Part shown: one piece after another, positions 46,232-55,002 of the stretch | How the letters are laid out: each line of letters begins with the position of its first letter | Position numbering within the stretch: position 1 is the stretch's first letter | Assembly (NCBI RefSeq): GCF_000430005.1 | Contig: NZ_AUCY01000020.1 | Location: 1-63,529, forward strand | Reading direction: 5' to 3' | Source: Desulfovibrio cuneatus DSM 11391 | Lineage (GTDB): Bacteria > Desulfobacterota > Desulfovibrionia > Desulfovibrionales > Desulfovibrionaceae | Length of the DNA: 63,529 nt | The notes under the pieces: model-generated | The model's input: only the letters and a program-made list of their open reading frames with translations | The model's database searches: none | Told to the model about the DNA's origin: nothing | Position numbers and translations under genes: made by a program

Positions 46232-48292
46232 CTATTCTGCTGGTTTACCGTACTCCGCAACCACCTTATCTGCCACAGGTGGTGGTGCTTCTTCGTAGTG
46301 GGAAAACTCCATGGTAAAGCTGCCCTGCCCGCCTGTCATAGAACGTAAGTCCGGTGCATAGCGCAGAATTTCGTTCATGGGCACAAGGGACTTTATTTCT
46401 GTTAGGCCTGCAAGGCTGTCTGAACCGGAAACCTTGCCCCGGCGGCTGGAAAGGTCGCCAATAACATCGCCCATGTATTCATCGGGAATGGATATGGTGA
46501 GAATGACCACAGGCTCCAGCAGCACAGGGCTGCACTGTTCCATGGCTTTTTTAAAGGCCAAGGAGCCCGCAATTTTAAAAGCCATTTCCGAAGAATCCAC
46601 CGTGTGGTAGCTGCCGTCATACACTTTTGCCCGGAAATCCACCATGGGGAACCCGGCAAGGCAGCCGCGCACCGAAGCTTCCTGAATGCCTTTGTCCACC
46701 GCAGGAATGTACTGCCGGGGAATTACCCCGCCCACAACGGCATCGACAAATTCATAGCCGGAACCGCGCGACATGGGCTCAAAGGCCACCCAGCAGTCGC
46801 CAAACTGCCCGCGCCCGCCGCTTTGCTTTTTATGGCGTCCCTGCACTTCGGTTTTTTTGCGAATGGTTTCCCGGTAAGGCACCTTGGGTGTTTTCAGCAC
46901 AATTTCCACTTTGGAGCGGCGCTTGGCCTTTTCCACTGCCGTTTCAATGTGCAACTGCCCCATGCCGGAAAGCAGAATGTCGCCTGTTTCTTCTTCCCGC
47001 GAAAGCTTCAGGGTAATGTCTTCTTCCAGAAGTTTTTGCACGGCGGTAAAAATTTTATCTTCATCGCCTTTTTCTTTGGGGGCCAAAGCGTAGGAAATAA
47101 GCTGCGCAGGTAAGGTTGGGGGTTGCAGAACAAAGCCAAGGGCCGAATCCGAAAGGGTGTCGCCTGTGCGGGTGCCTTTGAGTTTGGCAAGGGCCACCAC
47201 AGCCCCTGGGCCAAGGGTTTCCTTGGTGGGGGTTTGGGTTTTGCCCAGCATAAGCACAGGCGCGCCCAGCCGCTCCATTTCTCCGGTGGTCATATTTTTT
47301 AAGGAAAGATCGGCTGTTACGCTTCCTGTAAGCACGCGGGCCACAGCAAGTTGCCCGGCAAACGGGTCTTGCAGGGTTTTCAGCACAAACAAGGCCGCAG
47401 GGCCTTTTTCCGCCGGGGTAAGGGCGTTGCCTTCCTTCCCGGTAAAGGGGGCGCGCTCCAGCCCGGAAGGCAGCAAGGCTTCAATACACTGAAACAGCGG
47501 GGCTGCGCCCTTGCCTTCCAGCCCGGAAACAGCCACCACAGGCACCAAAGCACCGGAAAGCACCCCAGCGCGCAGGCCTTTTTGAATATCTTCCTCGGAA
47601 AGCTCACCCGATTCCAGGTACAGCTCCAAGAGGTCGTCGTTGCTTTCTGCAATGTTTTCCACAATGGTGTCGCGCAGCAGGGTCATTTCATCGGTCATAT
47701 CTGCCGGAATGGGCTGCTCGGTTGTGGTGCCGTCTTCCTTAAACACAAGGGCTTTTTGCCCCAGCACATCCACAACTCCGGCAAAGGCTTCTTTTTCCCC
47801 TATAGGGGCAAACAGCAGTACCGGGCGCATGCCCAACACGGCGGAAAGGCCGCTCAGTGCTGCGAAAAAATCTGCCCTGTCGCGGTCTACCTTGGTAATG
47901 GCGCACACGGCAGGCAACCCGGCATTGCGTACCGAGCTCCATAGCCGTTTGGTCAGGGGGCGCACGCCGTCTACAGCGTCTATCACGAACAGGGAGGCGT
48001 CCATGCCAGCCAGCAGCATGTCAAGGTCGCCAATAAAGTTACCGTCGCCGGGGGTGTCTACCAGAAAATGCCTGGAGCCGCCGTGCGCAAAGGTGGCAAA
48101 ACCGGGCTGAATGCTGCCGCGGCGTTTCACTTCTTCCGGCTCATAGTCCAGCGCAGTGGTGCCTTCTTCCACTTTTCCCTGGCGGGTAAGGGCGCCCGCG
48201 CTCAGCAGCATCATTTCTGCCAGCGTGGTTTTGCCACACCCACCAGTGCCAACAATCGCATAGGTTCTTTGTGAATGAAGAGATTGAGACAT
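46232..48292 (-). CDS. EF-G-like translational GTPase paralogue with altered GTPase motifs
   Basis: 686-residue EF-G homologue with all five domains. The P-loop is GTGGCGKT (residues 15-22). Switch I reads VKRRGSIQPG, with Ser where canonical EF-G has Thr. The G3 motif reads DTPGDGNF (79-86) instead of DTPGHVDF, so the catalytic histidine is Asp83. G4 is TKVD rather than NKxD. Domain IV follows (SGGRGQFGDCWVAFEP) and domain V ends with the EF-G element MTGGQGSFTMEFSHYEEAP. This is the divergent EF-G2-like subfamily, not the translocase encoded with rpsL/rpsG/tuf. It may act in recycling, stress translation or another slow-GTPase role. Ribosome site AGGGAG. Confidence 0.9.
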   Translation of the reverse strand: MSQSLHSQRTYAIVGTGGCGKTTLAEMMLLSAGALTRQGKVEEGTTALDYEPEEVKRRGSIQPGFATFAHGGSRHFLVDTPGDGNFIGDLDMLLAGMDASLFVIDAVDGVRPLTKRLWSSVRNAGLPAVCAITKVDRDRADFFAALSGLSAVLGMRPVLLFAPIGEKEAFAGVVDVLGQKALVFKEDGTTTEQPIPADMTDEMTLLRDTIVENIAESNDDLLELYLESGELSEEDIQKGLRAGVLSGALVPVVAVSGLEGKGAAPLFQCIEALLPSGLERAPFTGKEGNALTPAEKGPAALFVLKTLQDPFAGQLAVARVLTGSVTADLSLKNMTTGEMERLGAPVLMLGKTQTPTKETLGPGAVVALAKLKGTRTGDTLSDSALGFVLQPPTLPAQLISYALAPKEKGDEDKIFTAVQKLLEEDITLKLSREEETGDILLSGMGQLHIETAVEKAKRRSKVEIVLKTPKVPYRETIRKKTEVQGRHKKQSGGRGQFGDCWVAFEPMSRGSGYEFVDAVVGGVIPRQYIPAVDKGIQEASVRGCLAGFPMVDFRAKVYDGSYHTVDSSEMAFKIAGSLAFKKAMEQCSPVLLEPVVILTISIPDEYMGDVIGDLSSRRGKVSGSDSLAGLTEIKSLVPMNEILRYAPDLRSMTGGQGSFTMEFSHYEEAPPPVADKVVAEYGKPAE

Positions 48293-48437
48293 ACAAAACT
48301 CCCTACCGTAAGAGTGTCACAGCGAGTCCTTTGCCAGAAAGGATTATTAACTCGAAACGCCTCAAATGCGGGAAGACTACCCTGCGCGGTGAACGCGCTG
48401 CGTTGGAAGAACGAAGAGGGCAGGTAGCCTTATGGGT
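48293..48437 (-). promoter_or_regulatory. Structured 5' leader of the EF-G-like gene
   Basis: From the predicted transcription start near 48430 to the ATG, about 140 bases. On the minus strand it contains CTACCTGC...GCAGGGTAG enclosing GCGCG-TTCAC-CGCGC, and a later CCTTTCTGGCAAAGG hairpin, then the ribosome site. This is long for a simple leader and could regulate translation. No known riboswitch class is recognised. Confidence 0.4.
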
Positions 48438-48467
48438 ACTGTAAAGAGGCATTCCCTTTATTGTCAA
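48438..48467 (-). promoter_or_regulatory. Candidate promoter of the EF-G-like gene
   Basis: On the minus strand TTGACA (48467-48462) and TACAGT (48443-48438) are 18 bases apart. A perfect -35 box makes this a reasonable call. Confidence 0.55.
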
Positions 48468-48479
48468 GGTATGAAACCT

Positions 48480-48737
48480 AAAAAGAGCTAGGCAGCATGC
48501 ATAATAGCTGCACCTTCCCTCGTTCAGCCCAAATTCGTGCCCCACACTGCCCCTAATCAGGCGATTATCTGTTGCCAAACGCTTGGCCTCTCGGCTATGG
48601 TTACAGGGCACAAGCCACACTCAAAACCCTTTTTATTCCCATTTTTTTATTGTCCTGCAACACGTTCAGCCTGAACATTTTACAACCGCGTGCCCGCCCC
48701 CTTATGCACGGGCACCCTCTTTTTTGCTGAGGAAGCC
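48480..48737. other. Structured intergenic stretch, no gene
   Basis: Between the EF-G promoter and the glutaredoxin-like gene. It contains a long-range pair GTGCCCC (48537-48543) with GGGCAC (48605-48610), enclosing CCTAATCAGG and GCCAAACGCTTGGC hairpins, and later a CCCTTTTTATTCCCATTTTTTTA tract near 48626-48652. It could be a small RNA reading on the plus strand with a T-rich end, but I cannot match it to a family. It is not a tRNA (no T-loop). Confidence 0.3.
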
Positions 48738-48998
48738 ATGAACACCCATTCTGTTACCGTATATGCCTTAAGCAGTTGCCTGCACTGCCGCAAAGCCATG
48801 GAATTTCTACAAGGCCAATGTGTTGACTACAACTGCGTGTATGTGGACAAGCTGCAAGGCGAAGAACGCAGTACCACCATTACCACCATAAAACGCCACA
48901 ACCCGCGCCTTTCCTTCCCTACTCTGGTCATTGACGATGGCGAGTATGTGGTTATCGGCTTTCAGGAAACGGAGTTGAAGGAGGCGCTTAAGCTATGA
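48738..48998 (+). CDS. Glutaredoxin/NrdH-like protein with CLHC active site
   Basis: 86-residue thioredoxin-fold protein: TVYALSSCLHCRKAMEFL with the redox pair Cys14-Cys17, the cis-proline loop RLSFPTLVIDD, and a C-terminal VVIGFQETELKEALKL. The motif CLHC differs from the usual CPYC of glutaredoxin and CVQC/CMQC of NrdH. It overlaps the ferredoxin:thioredoxin reductase catalytic gene by ATGA, which strongly suggests it is that enzyme's electron acceptor. Start ATG 48738 follows GAGGAAGCC. Cytosolic. Confidence 0.88.
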   Translation: MNTHSVTVYALSSCLHCRKAMEFLQGQCVDYNCVYVDKLQGEERSTTITTIKRHNPRLSFPTLVIDDGEYVVIGFQETELKEALKL

Positions 48999-49357
48999 GC
49001 CATGAAGAAACCGGGGTAACCCCGCAGGACGTTGACGCCCTGTTTGAAAAGCTGCGCACCCTGCAAGAACCCAAAGGTTACTACTTCAACAAAGACACAG
49101 CCTTAGCCAAGGGGCTGATAGAGCAGCTTATTGCCTTGCGCAAAAGCATGGGCTATGCCCCATGCCCGTGCCGTCTGGCCAATGGCACCAGGGAAGCAGA
49201 TAACGATATTATTTGCCCCTGCGTATACCGCGAAGAAGACGTGCGCGAATACGGCGTGTGCTTTTGCGGGCTCTACGCTTCCAAGGAATGGAACGAAGGC
49301 AGCATTCCCCACACCACTGTGCCGGAGCGCAGACCCCCGGAAAATATTCTGTTTTAG
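48995..49357 (+). CDS. Ferredoxin:thioredoxin reductase catalytic (beta) subunit-like
   Basis: 120-residue protein carrying the FTR catalytic-chain signature: YAPCPCRLANG, then IICPCVYREEDV, then YGVCFCGLY (CPC-x16-CPC-x8-CxC). These cysteines hold the [4Fe-4S] cluster and the adjacent active disulfide. FTR passes electrons from ferredoxin to a thioredoxin-like partner; here the partner is likely the CLHC protein encoded just upstream with a four-base overlap. No variable subunit gene is present, as in archaeal and deltaproteobacterial versions. The stop TAG shares its last base with the start of a palindromic element. Confidence 0.93.
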   Translation: MSHEETGVTPQDVDALFEKLRTLQEPKGYYFNKDTALAKGLIEQLIALRKSMGYAPCPCRLANGTREADNDIICPCVYREEDVREYGVCFCGLYASKEWNEGSIPHTTVPERRPPENILF

Positions 49358-49508
49358 GAAACGCTGATTAAATAATATTGTAGAAACGCGCAGTTATTTC
49401 GCTTGGCAAGGCGCGCAGTGTTTTTGCAAGGGCGGGCAGGGCTCTTTGGCCCTGCCCCCGTTGCAAAAATGCAAGCAACGCCGCCAAACGAAATAAATCA
49501 GCGTTTCC
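49357..49508. repeat. Palindromic GGAAACGC element, full hairpin copy (E)
   Basis: Left end GGAAACGCTGATTAAATAAT then GAAACGCGCAGTTATTTCGC; central stem GGGCGGGCAGGGC..GCCCTGCCCCC; right end GCCAAACGAAATAAATCAGC then GTTTCC at 49508. It starts in the stop codon of the FTR gene and ends 19 bases before the next start. The whole 152 bases can fold into one hairpin. Confidence 0.85.
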
Positions 49509-49526
49509 CATTGCCAAGGCACGCCC

Positions 49527-50834
49527 ATGCACCTCTCCCCGCTCCCTCCCCACCAAACGCGCCTTGTGGTGCAGCTTGGGTTTTCTCAAATTATGGGTTG
49601 GGGTGCCAGCTACTACCTGCCGGCTCTGCTGGCAGCCCCCATGGCCCAGGCCATGGGTATTTCCCCCTCCATGGTGTTCACCGCCTTCACCCTTGGCCTG
49701 GTTGTTACAGCCCTGGCCGGCCCCGTAGCAGGCAGAGCGGTTGACACCTACGGCGGCCGAACCCTGCTGGTTATTTCCAACATTGTACTGGCGGCAGCCC
49801 TGGTGAGCATGGCCTGGGCCACGGGCCCCGTTTCTTTATGCATAGCCTGGCTTTTTATGGGCGCAGGCATGAGCATTGGCCTTTTTGAAACAGCCTTTGC
49901 CACGGTGGTGCAACTGCACGAGCAAGAGGCACCTGCCATTATTTCCGGTATAACTCTGGTGGCAGGTTTTGCCAGCACCATAAGCTGGCCCCTTACCGCC
50001 TTTTTCCATGACCATTTGGGCTGGCAAGGCACGCTGTATATGTGGGCAGGCATACAGCTTGCCATCGCCTTACCCTTAAACTACCTGCTGCCAGAACCAA
50101 CAGGGCGCACGCCTTCCCTGCTGCCCCGCCCAAAACGCCTGGCCCCCCTGGTGGCTTCTTCTTCCCCTGTGGCACTTCCCCCAACTGCCCCCGGGCCAGC
50201 ACCGCAGCCCAGCCCTGCACAAACCACCTTGCAACCCCACCCCACCCCTGCCACGCCGCCCCACCCAGCCATTTTCCCGCTGCTGGCCTTTGCCTTTATG
50301 CTTACCAGCTTCACCGCCACCGCCATGGCAGCCCACATGCCTGCCCTGCTTGTGGGGCTTGGGGCCACCCAAGGGGCAGCCCTTTGGGCCAGTATGCTTA
50401 TTGGCCCGGCCCAAGTTGCTGGCAGGCTGTTCCAGGTAGTAATGCTACGCGGCAAAGGTGCCCTGCCCACCGCCATTGCCGCTGCCATGGGGCACCCCCT
50501 GGGCATACTTACCCTGTGGCTTGGCGGGGTTGCCGCCATATTCCCCTTTTCCATACTGCACGGCCTTGGCAATGGCATAATTACCATTGTGAAGGGGGCG
50601 CTGCCCCTGGAGCTTTACGGGGCAGAAGGGTATGGCCTGCGCATAGGCTGGCTGCTTATGCCTGCCCGCTTTGCCCAGGCCCTTGCCCCCATGCTGTTTA
50701 GCATGGCCATAACGGTTCCGGGCAACTTCGCGTTGCTGCTTTCTGGTACGTGTGGGCTGCTGGCAGCACTTACGTTTGTGGGTGTGCGGGGGTTGCATAA
50801 AACTGCGCCCAAGAATGCAGAGGATCCATCGTAA
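49527..50834 (+). CDS. MFS transporter
   Basis: 435-residue protein with 12 predicted membrane segments. MFS features: GWGASYYLPALLAAPMAQAMG in helix 1, the helix 2-3 loop AGRAVDTYGGRTLLV (motif A-like), and FMGAGMSIGLFETAFATVV. The central cytosolic loop (about residues 195-250) is an extended proline/threonine-rich low-complexity segment (PTAPGPAPQPSPAQ), unusual in length and composition. I cannot name the substrate; the N-terminal part resembles the oxalate/formate and monocarboxylate-type branch. The gene begins right after a palindromic element, with a weak ribosome site. TTG or ATG further in are possible alternatives. Confidence 0.82.
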   Translation: MHLSPLPPHQTRLVVQLGFSQIMGWGASYYLPALLAAPMAQAMGISPSMVFTAFTLGLVVTALAGPVAGRAVDTYGGRTLLVISNIVLAAALVSMAWATGPVSLCIAWLFMGAGMSIGLFETAFATVVQLHEQEAPAIISGITLVAGFASTISWPLTAFFHDHLGWQGTLYMWAGIQLAIALPLNYLLPEPTGRTPSLLPRPKRLAPLVASSSPVALPPTAPGPAPQPSPAQTTLQPHPTPATPPHPAIFPLLAFAFMLTSFTATAMAAHMPALLVGLGATQGAALWASMLIGPAQVAGRLFQVVMLRGKGALPTAIAAAMGHPLGILTLWLGGVAAIFPFSILHGLGNGIITIVKGALPLELYGAEGYGLRIGWLLMPARFAQALAPMLFSMAITVPGNFALLLSGTCGLLAALTFVGVRGLHKTAPKNAEDPS

Positions 50835-51166
50835 CCGTTGGCAGATATCGCCATTGGCATAAAATTTATCGTGTACCAATACGCCTTCATGGTGCCATTT
50901 TTTAAACACCAAGGCGCACAAGCAACTCACCTTTTTTGTCGATACATATCAGGAAACTACCAAACAACACCGCTTTCTTGCCCAAAAATTTGATGTATGA
51001 TATGTTACTTTTAGGACATTTTTTTTCTTTCACCGCAGTTGCTTCCTGCACAACGCCACCAGATGCCTGCACAGGCACCTGCATGGCAAGACAGGCCTGG
51101 CAATGGCCTTCCTTTTACCAGTATGCCTGTACCTGTTTTCCAACCTGTATCTCTTGGGAGGAGCCT
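50835..51166. other. Leader/promoter region of aor
   Basis: 332 bases. Around 51000-51040 it is T-rich. From about 51050 to the start there are several short stems (GCCTGCACAGGC, GGCCTGGCAATGGCC) just ahead of the GGGAGGAG ribosome site. A molybdenum/tungsten-cofactor riboswitch would make sense here, but I cannot match its consensus with confidence. Confidence 0.35.
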
Positions 51167-53044
51167 ATGTTTGCTGGCGGTTATTGGGGTAAAATACTCC
51201 GCGTGAACCTGACGAACAAAACGTATGCTGTTGAAGAATTACCCCGCGAAACAGCCAACCAGTTTCTTGGCGGCATGGGGTTTGCCGTGCATTACCTGTA
51301 CAAGGAACTGACCCCCGGCATAGACCCCCTTTCTCCTGAAAACAAACTGGCCGTGTTCCCTGGCCCCTTCACAGGCACCAATGTGCCTTGTTCCAGCCGC
51401 ATTGCCTTTGCTGCCAAGTCGCCCCTCACCGGGGCCCTTGGGGTGGCCCTTTCCGGCGGGTATTTCCCGGCGGAACTGAAGTTTGCCGGGTTTGACGGCA
51501 TTATTGTGGAAGGCAAGGCAGAAAAACCCACCTATATTTTTATTCAAGACGGAAAAGTGTTGTTCCGTAATGCCCAGCGCATGTGGGGCAGCACCACTTC
51601 CGACTGCCAGGTAATGATAAAGCACGACCTGGGGGACCAGAACGTGCGCATTGCCTGCATTGGCCCTGCCGGGGAAAAACTCAGCCACATGGCGTGCATT
51701 ATTAATGAACGCCGCGCCGCAGGCCGCAAGGGCCTTGGAGCGGTTATGGGTTCCAAAAACCTGAAAGCCATTGTGGTGCGTGGCAACCAGCAAGTGCCCA
51801 TTAGCAATGCCGAAGCCCTGAAAGAAGCCCGCAGCACCATGGCAAAAGCTATGAAGGCCAGCCCGGTGCTGTACCCCCAGTTTTCCAAGCTGGGCACCGC
51901 CATGGTGGTGGACCACTTAAGCGCCATGGGCATGCTGCCCATGAACAACTGGAGCGAAACAGGCACCGCCCCCGTGGAAGAGAACATTGGGGTAGCCAAG
52001 CAGGAAGAATTGAAGGTGGGCAAAGAGCATTGCCACTCCTGCCCTGTGGGCTGCACCCAGCAACTGATTACCCGCAAAGGTCCCCGCGCTGGCATTTTGG
52101 GCGAGCCGGAATATGAATCCTTCTACTCCCTTGGCAGCACCACCGGGGTAAGCGATGTTGGGGAAATAAGCGCTTCCGACCGCCTGTGCGACGAACTTGG
52201 GCTAGACACCATGAGCGCCGGGGTATGCGTGGGGTTTGCCATGGAGCTGGCTCAGAAAGGCTTGTTGCCCAAAGAACAGCATGAAGGCCTGGACCTTTCA
52301 TTTGGCAATGCCACAACACAGTACGAACTTATTCGCCGCATGGCCCTGCGTGAACCGGGCCTTGGGGAACTGCTTACCAACGGCACCCGGCAGGCTGCGA
52401 AAAAGCTGGGGGGCGAGGCCTGGAAATATGCCATGCACGTGAAGGGGCTGGAGCTGCCTGCTTACGATGTGCGCGGTGCCATGGCCCACGGCCTGAATTA
52501 CGCCACCTCCTTCACCGGGGCAGACCACAACCGGGGCTATGCCATTCAGGAAATATTCAGCGTGCCCGTGCCCTACCCGGTGGACAAAGACAGTATTGAA
52601 GGCAAAGGGGCCCTGACCAAATGGAACCAGGACATTGGCACCGGCACCTGTGATTGCGCCACCATTTGCGCCTTCATGCTGACCATTGCCATGCCCGACA
52701 CCATTGTGGAATGCACGGCAGCCATGGCTACCGCCCTTACTGGGGTTACCTTTACGGCGGATGACGTGTGGCGCATTGGCGAACGGGTGAACAACCTTGC
52801 CAAGGCCTTTAACTGCCGTGAAGGCTTCAGCCGCAAGGAAGACACCCTGCCCTGGCGCGTGATGCACGAACCCTTGAAGGCAGGCCTTTCCAAGGGTGGG
52901 GTGATAAGCCCGGAAAAGCTGGACACTATGCTGGATGAATACTACACGGTGCGCGGGTGGGATAAAACTACCTCTGCCCCCACAAAGGAAACCCTGCTGG
53001 CCCTGAACCTGCCTGAAGCAGCGCGGGATTTATACGGCGCATAG
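51167..53044 (+). CDS. aor: Aldehyde:ferredoxin oxidoreductase (tungsten-type)
   Basis: 625-residue AOR-family enzyme, oxidising aldehydes to acids with ferredoxin as acceptor, using a bis-pterin tungsten (or molybdenum) cofactor and one [4Fe-4S] cluster. N-terminal AOR domain: GGYWGKILRVNLTNKTYAVEELP, FPGPFTGTNVPCSSRIAFAAKSPLTG, AACIGPAGE-like RIACIGPAGEKLSHMACIINERRAAGRKGLGAVMGSKNLKAI. Cluster cysteines C289-x2-C292-x3-C296 (CHSCPVGC) and a fourth near 495 (TCDC). The pterin-binding DVRGAMAHGLNYATSFTGADHNRGY is intact. ATG 51167 follows GGGAGGAG; the longer frame upstream is not supported. A MoaD-like gene follows. Confidence 0.95.
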   Translation: MFAGGYWGKILRVNLTNKTYAVEELPRETANQFLGGMGFAVHYLYKELTPGIDPLSPENKLAVFPGPFTGTNVPCSSRIAFAAKSPLTGALGVALSGGYFPAELKFAGFDGIIVEGKAEKPTYIFIQDGKVLFRNAQRMWGSTTSDCQVMIKHDLGDQNVRIACIGPAGEKLSHMACIINERRAAGRKGLGAVMGSKNLKAIVVRGNQQVPISNAEALKEARSTMAKAMKASPVLYPQFSKLGTAMVVDHLSAMGMLPMNNWSETGTAPVEENIGVAKQEELKVGKEHCHSCPVGCTQQLITRKGPRAGILGEPEYESFYSLGSTTGVSDVGEISASDRLCDELGLDTMSAGVCVGFAMELAQKGLLPKEQHEGLDLSFGNATTQYELIRRMALREPGLGELLTNGTRQAAKKLGGEAWKYAMHVKGLELPAYDVRGAMAHGLNYATSFTGADHNRGYAIQEIFSVPVPYPVDKDSIEGKGALTKWNQDIGTGTCDCATICAFMLTIAMPDTIVECTAAMATALTGVTFTADDVWRIGERVNNLAKAFNCREGFSRKEDTLPWRVMHEPLKAGLSKGGVISPEKLDTMLDEYYTVRGWDKTTSAPTKETLLALNLPEAARDLYGA

Positions 53045-53138
53045 CAATTTGGGAACCTATCGGTAAGCGTACAATTCCACCCGGCCAGCCTATGCGGTTG
53101 GTCGGGTGGTTATTTGTTATGATGCAATGGAGAATACC

Positions 53139-53417
53139 ATGGTCACCATCACGTTTCAGACAACATTGCGGCGTAGCCTTGGGGTGCATACCATGCAGGT
53201 GGAGCGCCCAGGCGCAACGGTGGGAGATGTGCTTGCCCAATGCGAGGAAGCGCTGGGGCAGCCCGTGCTGGCCCACCTGACGAATGCGCAAGGGGAACTG
53301 CTGCGCGGGGTGATGATTCTGGTGAATGGGAAGAATGTACTGCTGCTGCAAGGGTTGGGGACTGCCTTGAAGGCGGAGGATGAGGTGGTGGTGTTTCCCC
53401 CTGCCGGGGGAGGGTGA
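53139..53417 (+). CDS. MoaD/ThiS-family sulfur carrier paired with AOR
   Basis: 92-residue ubiquitin-fold protein ending ...EDEVVVFPPAGGG. The C-terminal Gly-Gly is the thiocarboxylate-bearing end of MoaD, which donates sulfur for the pterin dithiolene of the W/Mo cofactor. Internal matches are MQVERPGATVGDVLAQC, GVMILVNGKNVLLLQGLGTALKAEDEV. A third terminal glycine extends past the usual GG, so processing or tolerance of an extra residue is implied. It lies 94 bases after aor; specialised MoaD copies next to AOR genes are common. Start ATG 53139 follows ATGGAGA. Confidence 0.88.
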   Translation: MVTITFQTTLRRSLGVHTMQVERPGATVGDVLAQCEEALGQPVLAHLTNAQGELLRGVMILVNGKNVLLLQGLGTALKAEDEVVVFPPAGGG

Positions 53418-53751
53418 GGGGAAAGGGAGAGTTTTAGAACAGTGGGGGAGCGCTGAGGAATTGTGCGGCGTGCCGCCGCGACCACACCATCATCCCGCGC
53501 AGGCGGGGAACCAGTATTTTTAGGTGTTCCACAACACCATTTTGCAAGAGTTGTATCAGGTTACCTTCAAATGCAAACTCTTCTTGATGGAAAATCTATC
53601 TGGAAGGAAAAAGTCGGACAGCTTAACTAATCGGACAGAGGTGCCAGCAAAACGGAGCCGATTGTCAGATCAAGTTTGATGAACTACTCCATTCTATTTC
53701 CTCTAACCGCAGTATGCAGGTCATGTTTTACTTCCCAGGCATCATGCCTAT
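53418..53751. other. Gap with a single CRISPR-like palindrome and a short direct repeat
   Basis: 334 bases. CATCCCGCGCAGGCGGGGAA at about 53490-53510 is a lone palindrome resembling a type I-E repeat or a dRS3-like interspersed repeat; no second copy. TCGGACAG occurs twice, at 53614-53621 and 53631-53638, 17 bases apart, which could be a binding site. No gene. Confidence 0.45.
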
Positions 53752-55002
53752 TTACTCTTTATTATGCACCCGCAGGTTCCCCGCCAAAACGTGCAGGGTG
53801 TTAATTTGGTGGAATACTTCTTTCACGGCCTTGTCTGATTCACGCATGGCCAGGGTAGTATTTTCTGCCAGGGCAGTAATTTCCGTTAAAATGGCCGTAA
53901 CGGTGCCACTTTCCACGGCTTGACGCTGGGTAGCTTCTGCCACGGTGTGAATCTGGTCGTTCACCTTGGAGGATTCTGTGACAATGGCGGTAAGGGCCTC
54001 GCGGGACTGGCTGATGCACCCGGTGGCATATTCCAGGTTTTTTACTACCTGCTCGGCTGCTGCAATACTTTTGCTGGTGTTTTGCTGCATGGCGGCAATG
54101 GCAGATTCCACCTCGTCTGTAGCTTGCATGGTACGGGTAGCCAGTTTTTTTACTTCCCCCGCCACAACGGAAAAACCCTTGCCTGCCGCCCCGGCCCGTG
54201 CCGCTTCAATGGCTGCGTTCAGGGCCAGCATGTTTGTCTGGTCAGCCACTGCGTCAATAAGGGTAATAACGGTGCCAATGCCATGCATTTGGGTTCCCAA
54301 ATCTTCAATATGCTGGCGCATACGGGCAATGTCTTCCCGTACCGTATCCATGGCGTCCACGCTGCGGCGCACCACGGTGTCGCCTTCATGGGCAGTGCCT
54401 TTGGAGTGGTTGGCAGCATCGGAAACAAGCCCGGCACTTTGGGTGACTTCCAGCAGGTTGCTGTTCATGTGTTCCATGGAATGCAGGCATGATTCAATTT
54501 TTTGCTGTTGCACGGAAGAACCCGCCAGCAGGTGTTCCATTTGAGTGGAAATACGCTTGCCCGCATCCAGCAGGCCTTCAACGGCACCTTCCACCTTGGA
54601 AGCCACCTCCACAATAATGCCATAACTTTCTTCTGTGCGGGCTTTGGCCATGTCAGTTTCATGACGGGCTGTTTCTGCCAGTTTTTGTTGGTGCAGGGCT
54701 TCCAGGCGGCGGCCTTCTTCCAGGGCAATGCGTTCTTCCAGTTCGTCCACCAGATCGTGCAATTGCGTATTGTAGGTTTCGGCAGCAGCTTTATACCGGC
54801 CCATAACATAGGCAAAAAGGCCAAGAAAAATAGGCGCGGAGCTTATCATATACAGCAGTGGGCACCGGATGTAGATTTCGACAAAGTTGCCAAAGCTGTA
54901 GGGCAGTTCTGTGTACCAAAACTGAAAAATCCACGCCATAAGTGGAAACATTGCTCCAAAGAGCACACCGAACAGTGTGTATTGTTTAACCGTTTTGTTC
55001 AT
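53752..55002 (-). CDS. Methyl-accepting chemotaxis-type protein
   Basis: 416-residue signal transducer. Two membrane segments near the N-terminus ([17 protein letters not shown] and [22 protein letters not shown]) flank a very short loop of about 25 residues, so there is no periplasmic ligand domain. A coiled coil follows, then the MCP signalling domain. Its hairpin tip reads [18 protein letters not shown], then [15 protein letters not shown], close to the canonical sequence. It probably senses something in the membrane or cytoplasm, such as redox or energy state. No CheA/CheW nearby. The start ATG 55000-55002 has AGGA upstream. Confidence 0.92.
   Translation of the reverse strand: MNKTVKQYTLFGVLFGAMFPLMAWIFQFWYTELPYSFGNFVEIYIRCPLLYMISSAPIFLGLFAYVMGRYKAAAETYNTQLHDLVDELEERIALEEGRRLEALHQQKLAETARHETDMAKARTEESYGIIVEVASKVEGAVEGLLDAGKRISTQMEHLLAGSSVQQQKIESCLHSMEHMNSNLLEVTQSAGLVSDAANHSKGTAHEGDTVVRRSVDAMDTVREDIARMRQHIEDLGTQMHGIGTVITLIDAVADQTNMLALNAAIEAARAGAAGKGFSVVAGEVKKLATRTMQATDEVESAIAAMQQNTSKSIAAAEQVVKNLEYATGCISQSREALTAIVTESSKVNDQIHTVAEATQRQAVESGTVTAILTEITALAENTTLAMRESDKAVKEVFHQINTLHVLAGNLRVHNKE

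Noticed and set aside
48530-48615. tRNA-like stem arrangement
   Set aside because: No T-loop (TTCRANY), no CCA-compatible acceptor stem and no anticodon arm in the right place.
53488-53512. CRISPR-like repeat CATCCCGCGCAGGCGGGGAA
   Set aside because: Only a single copy exists and there are no spacers or cas genes in the window. It more likely belongs to a dispersed palindromic repeat family.
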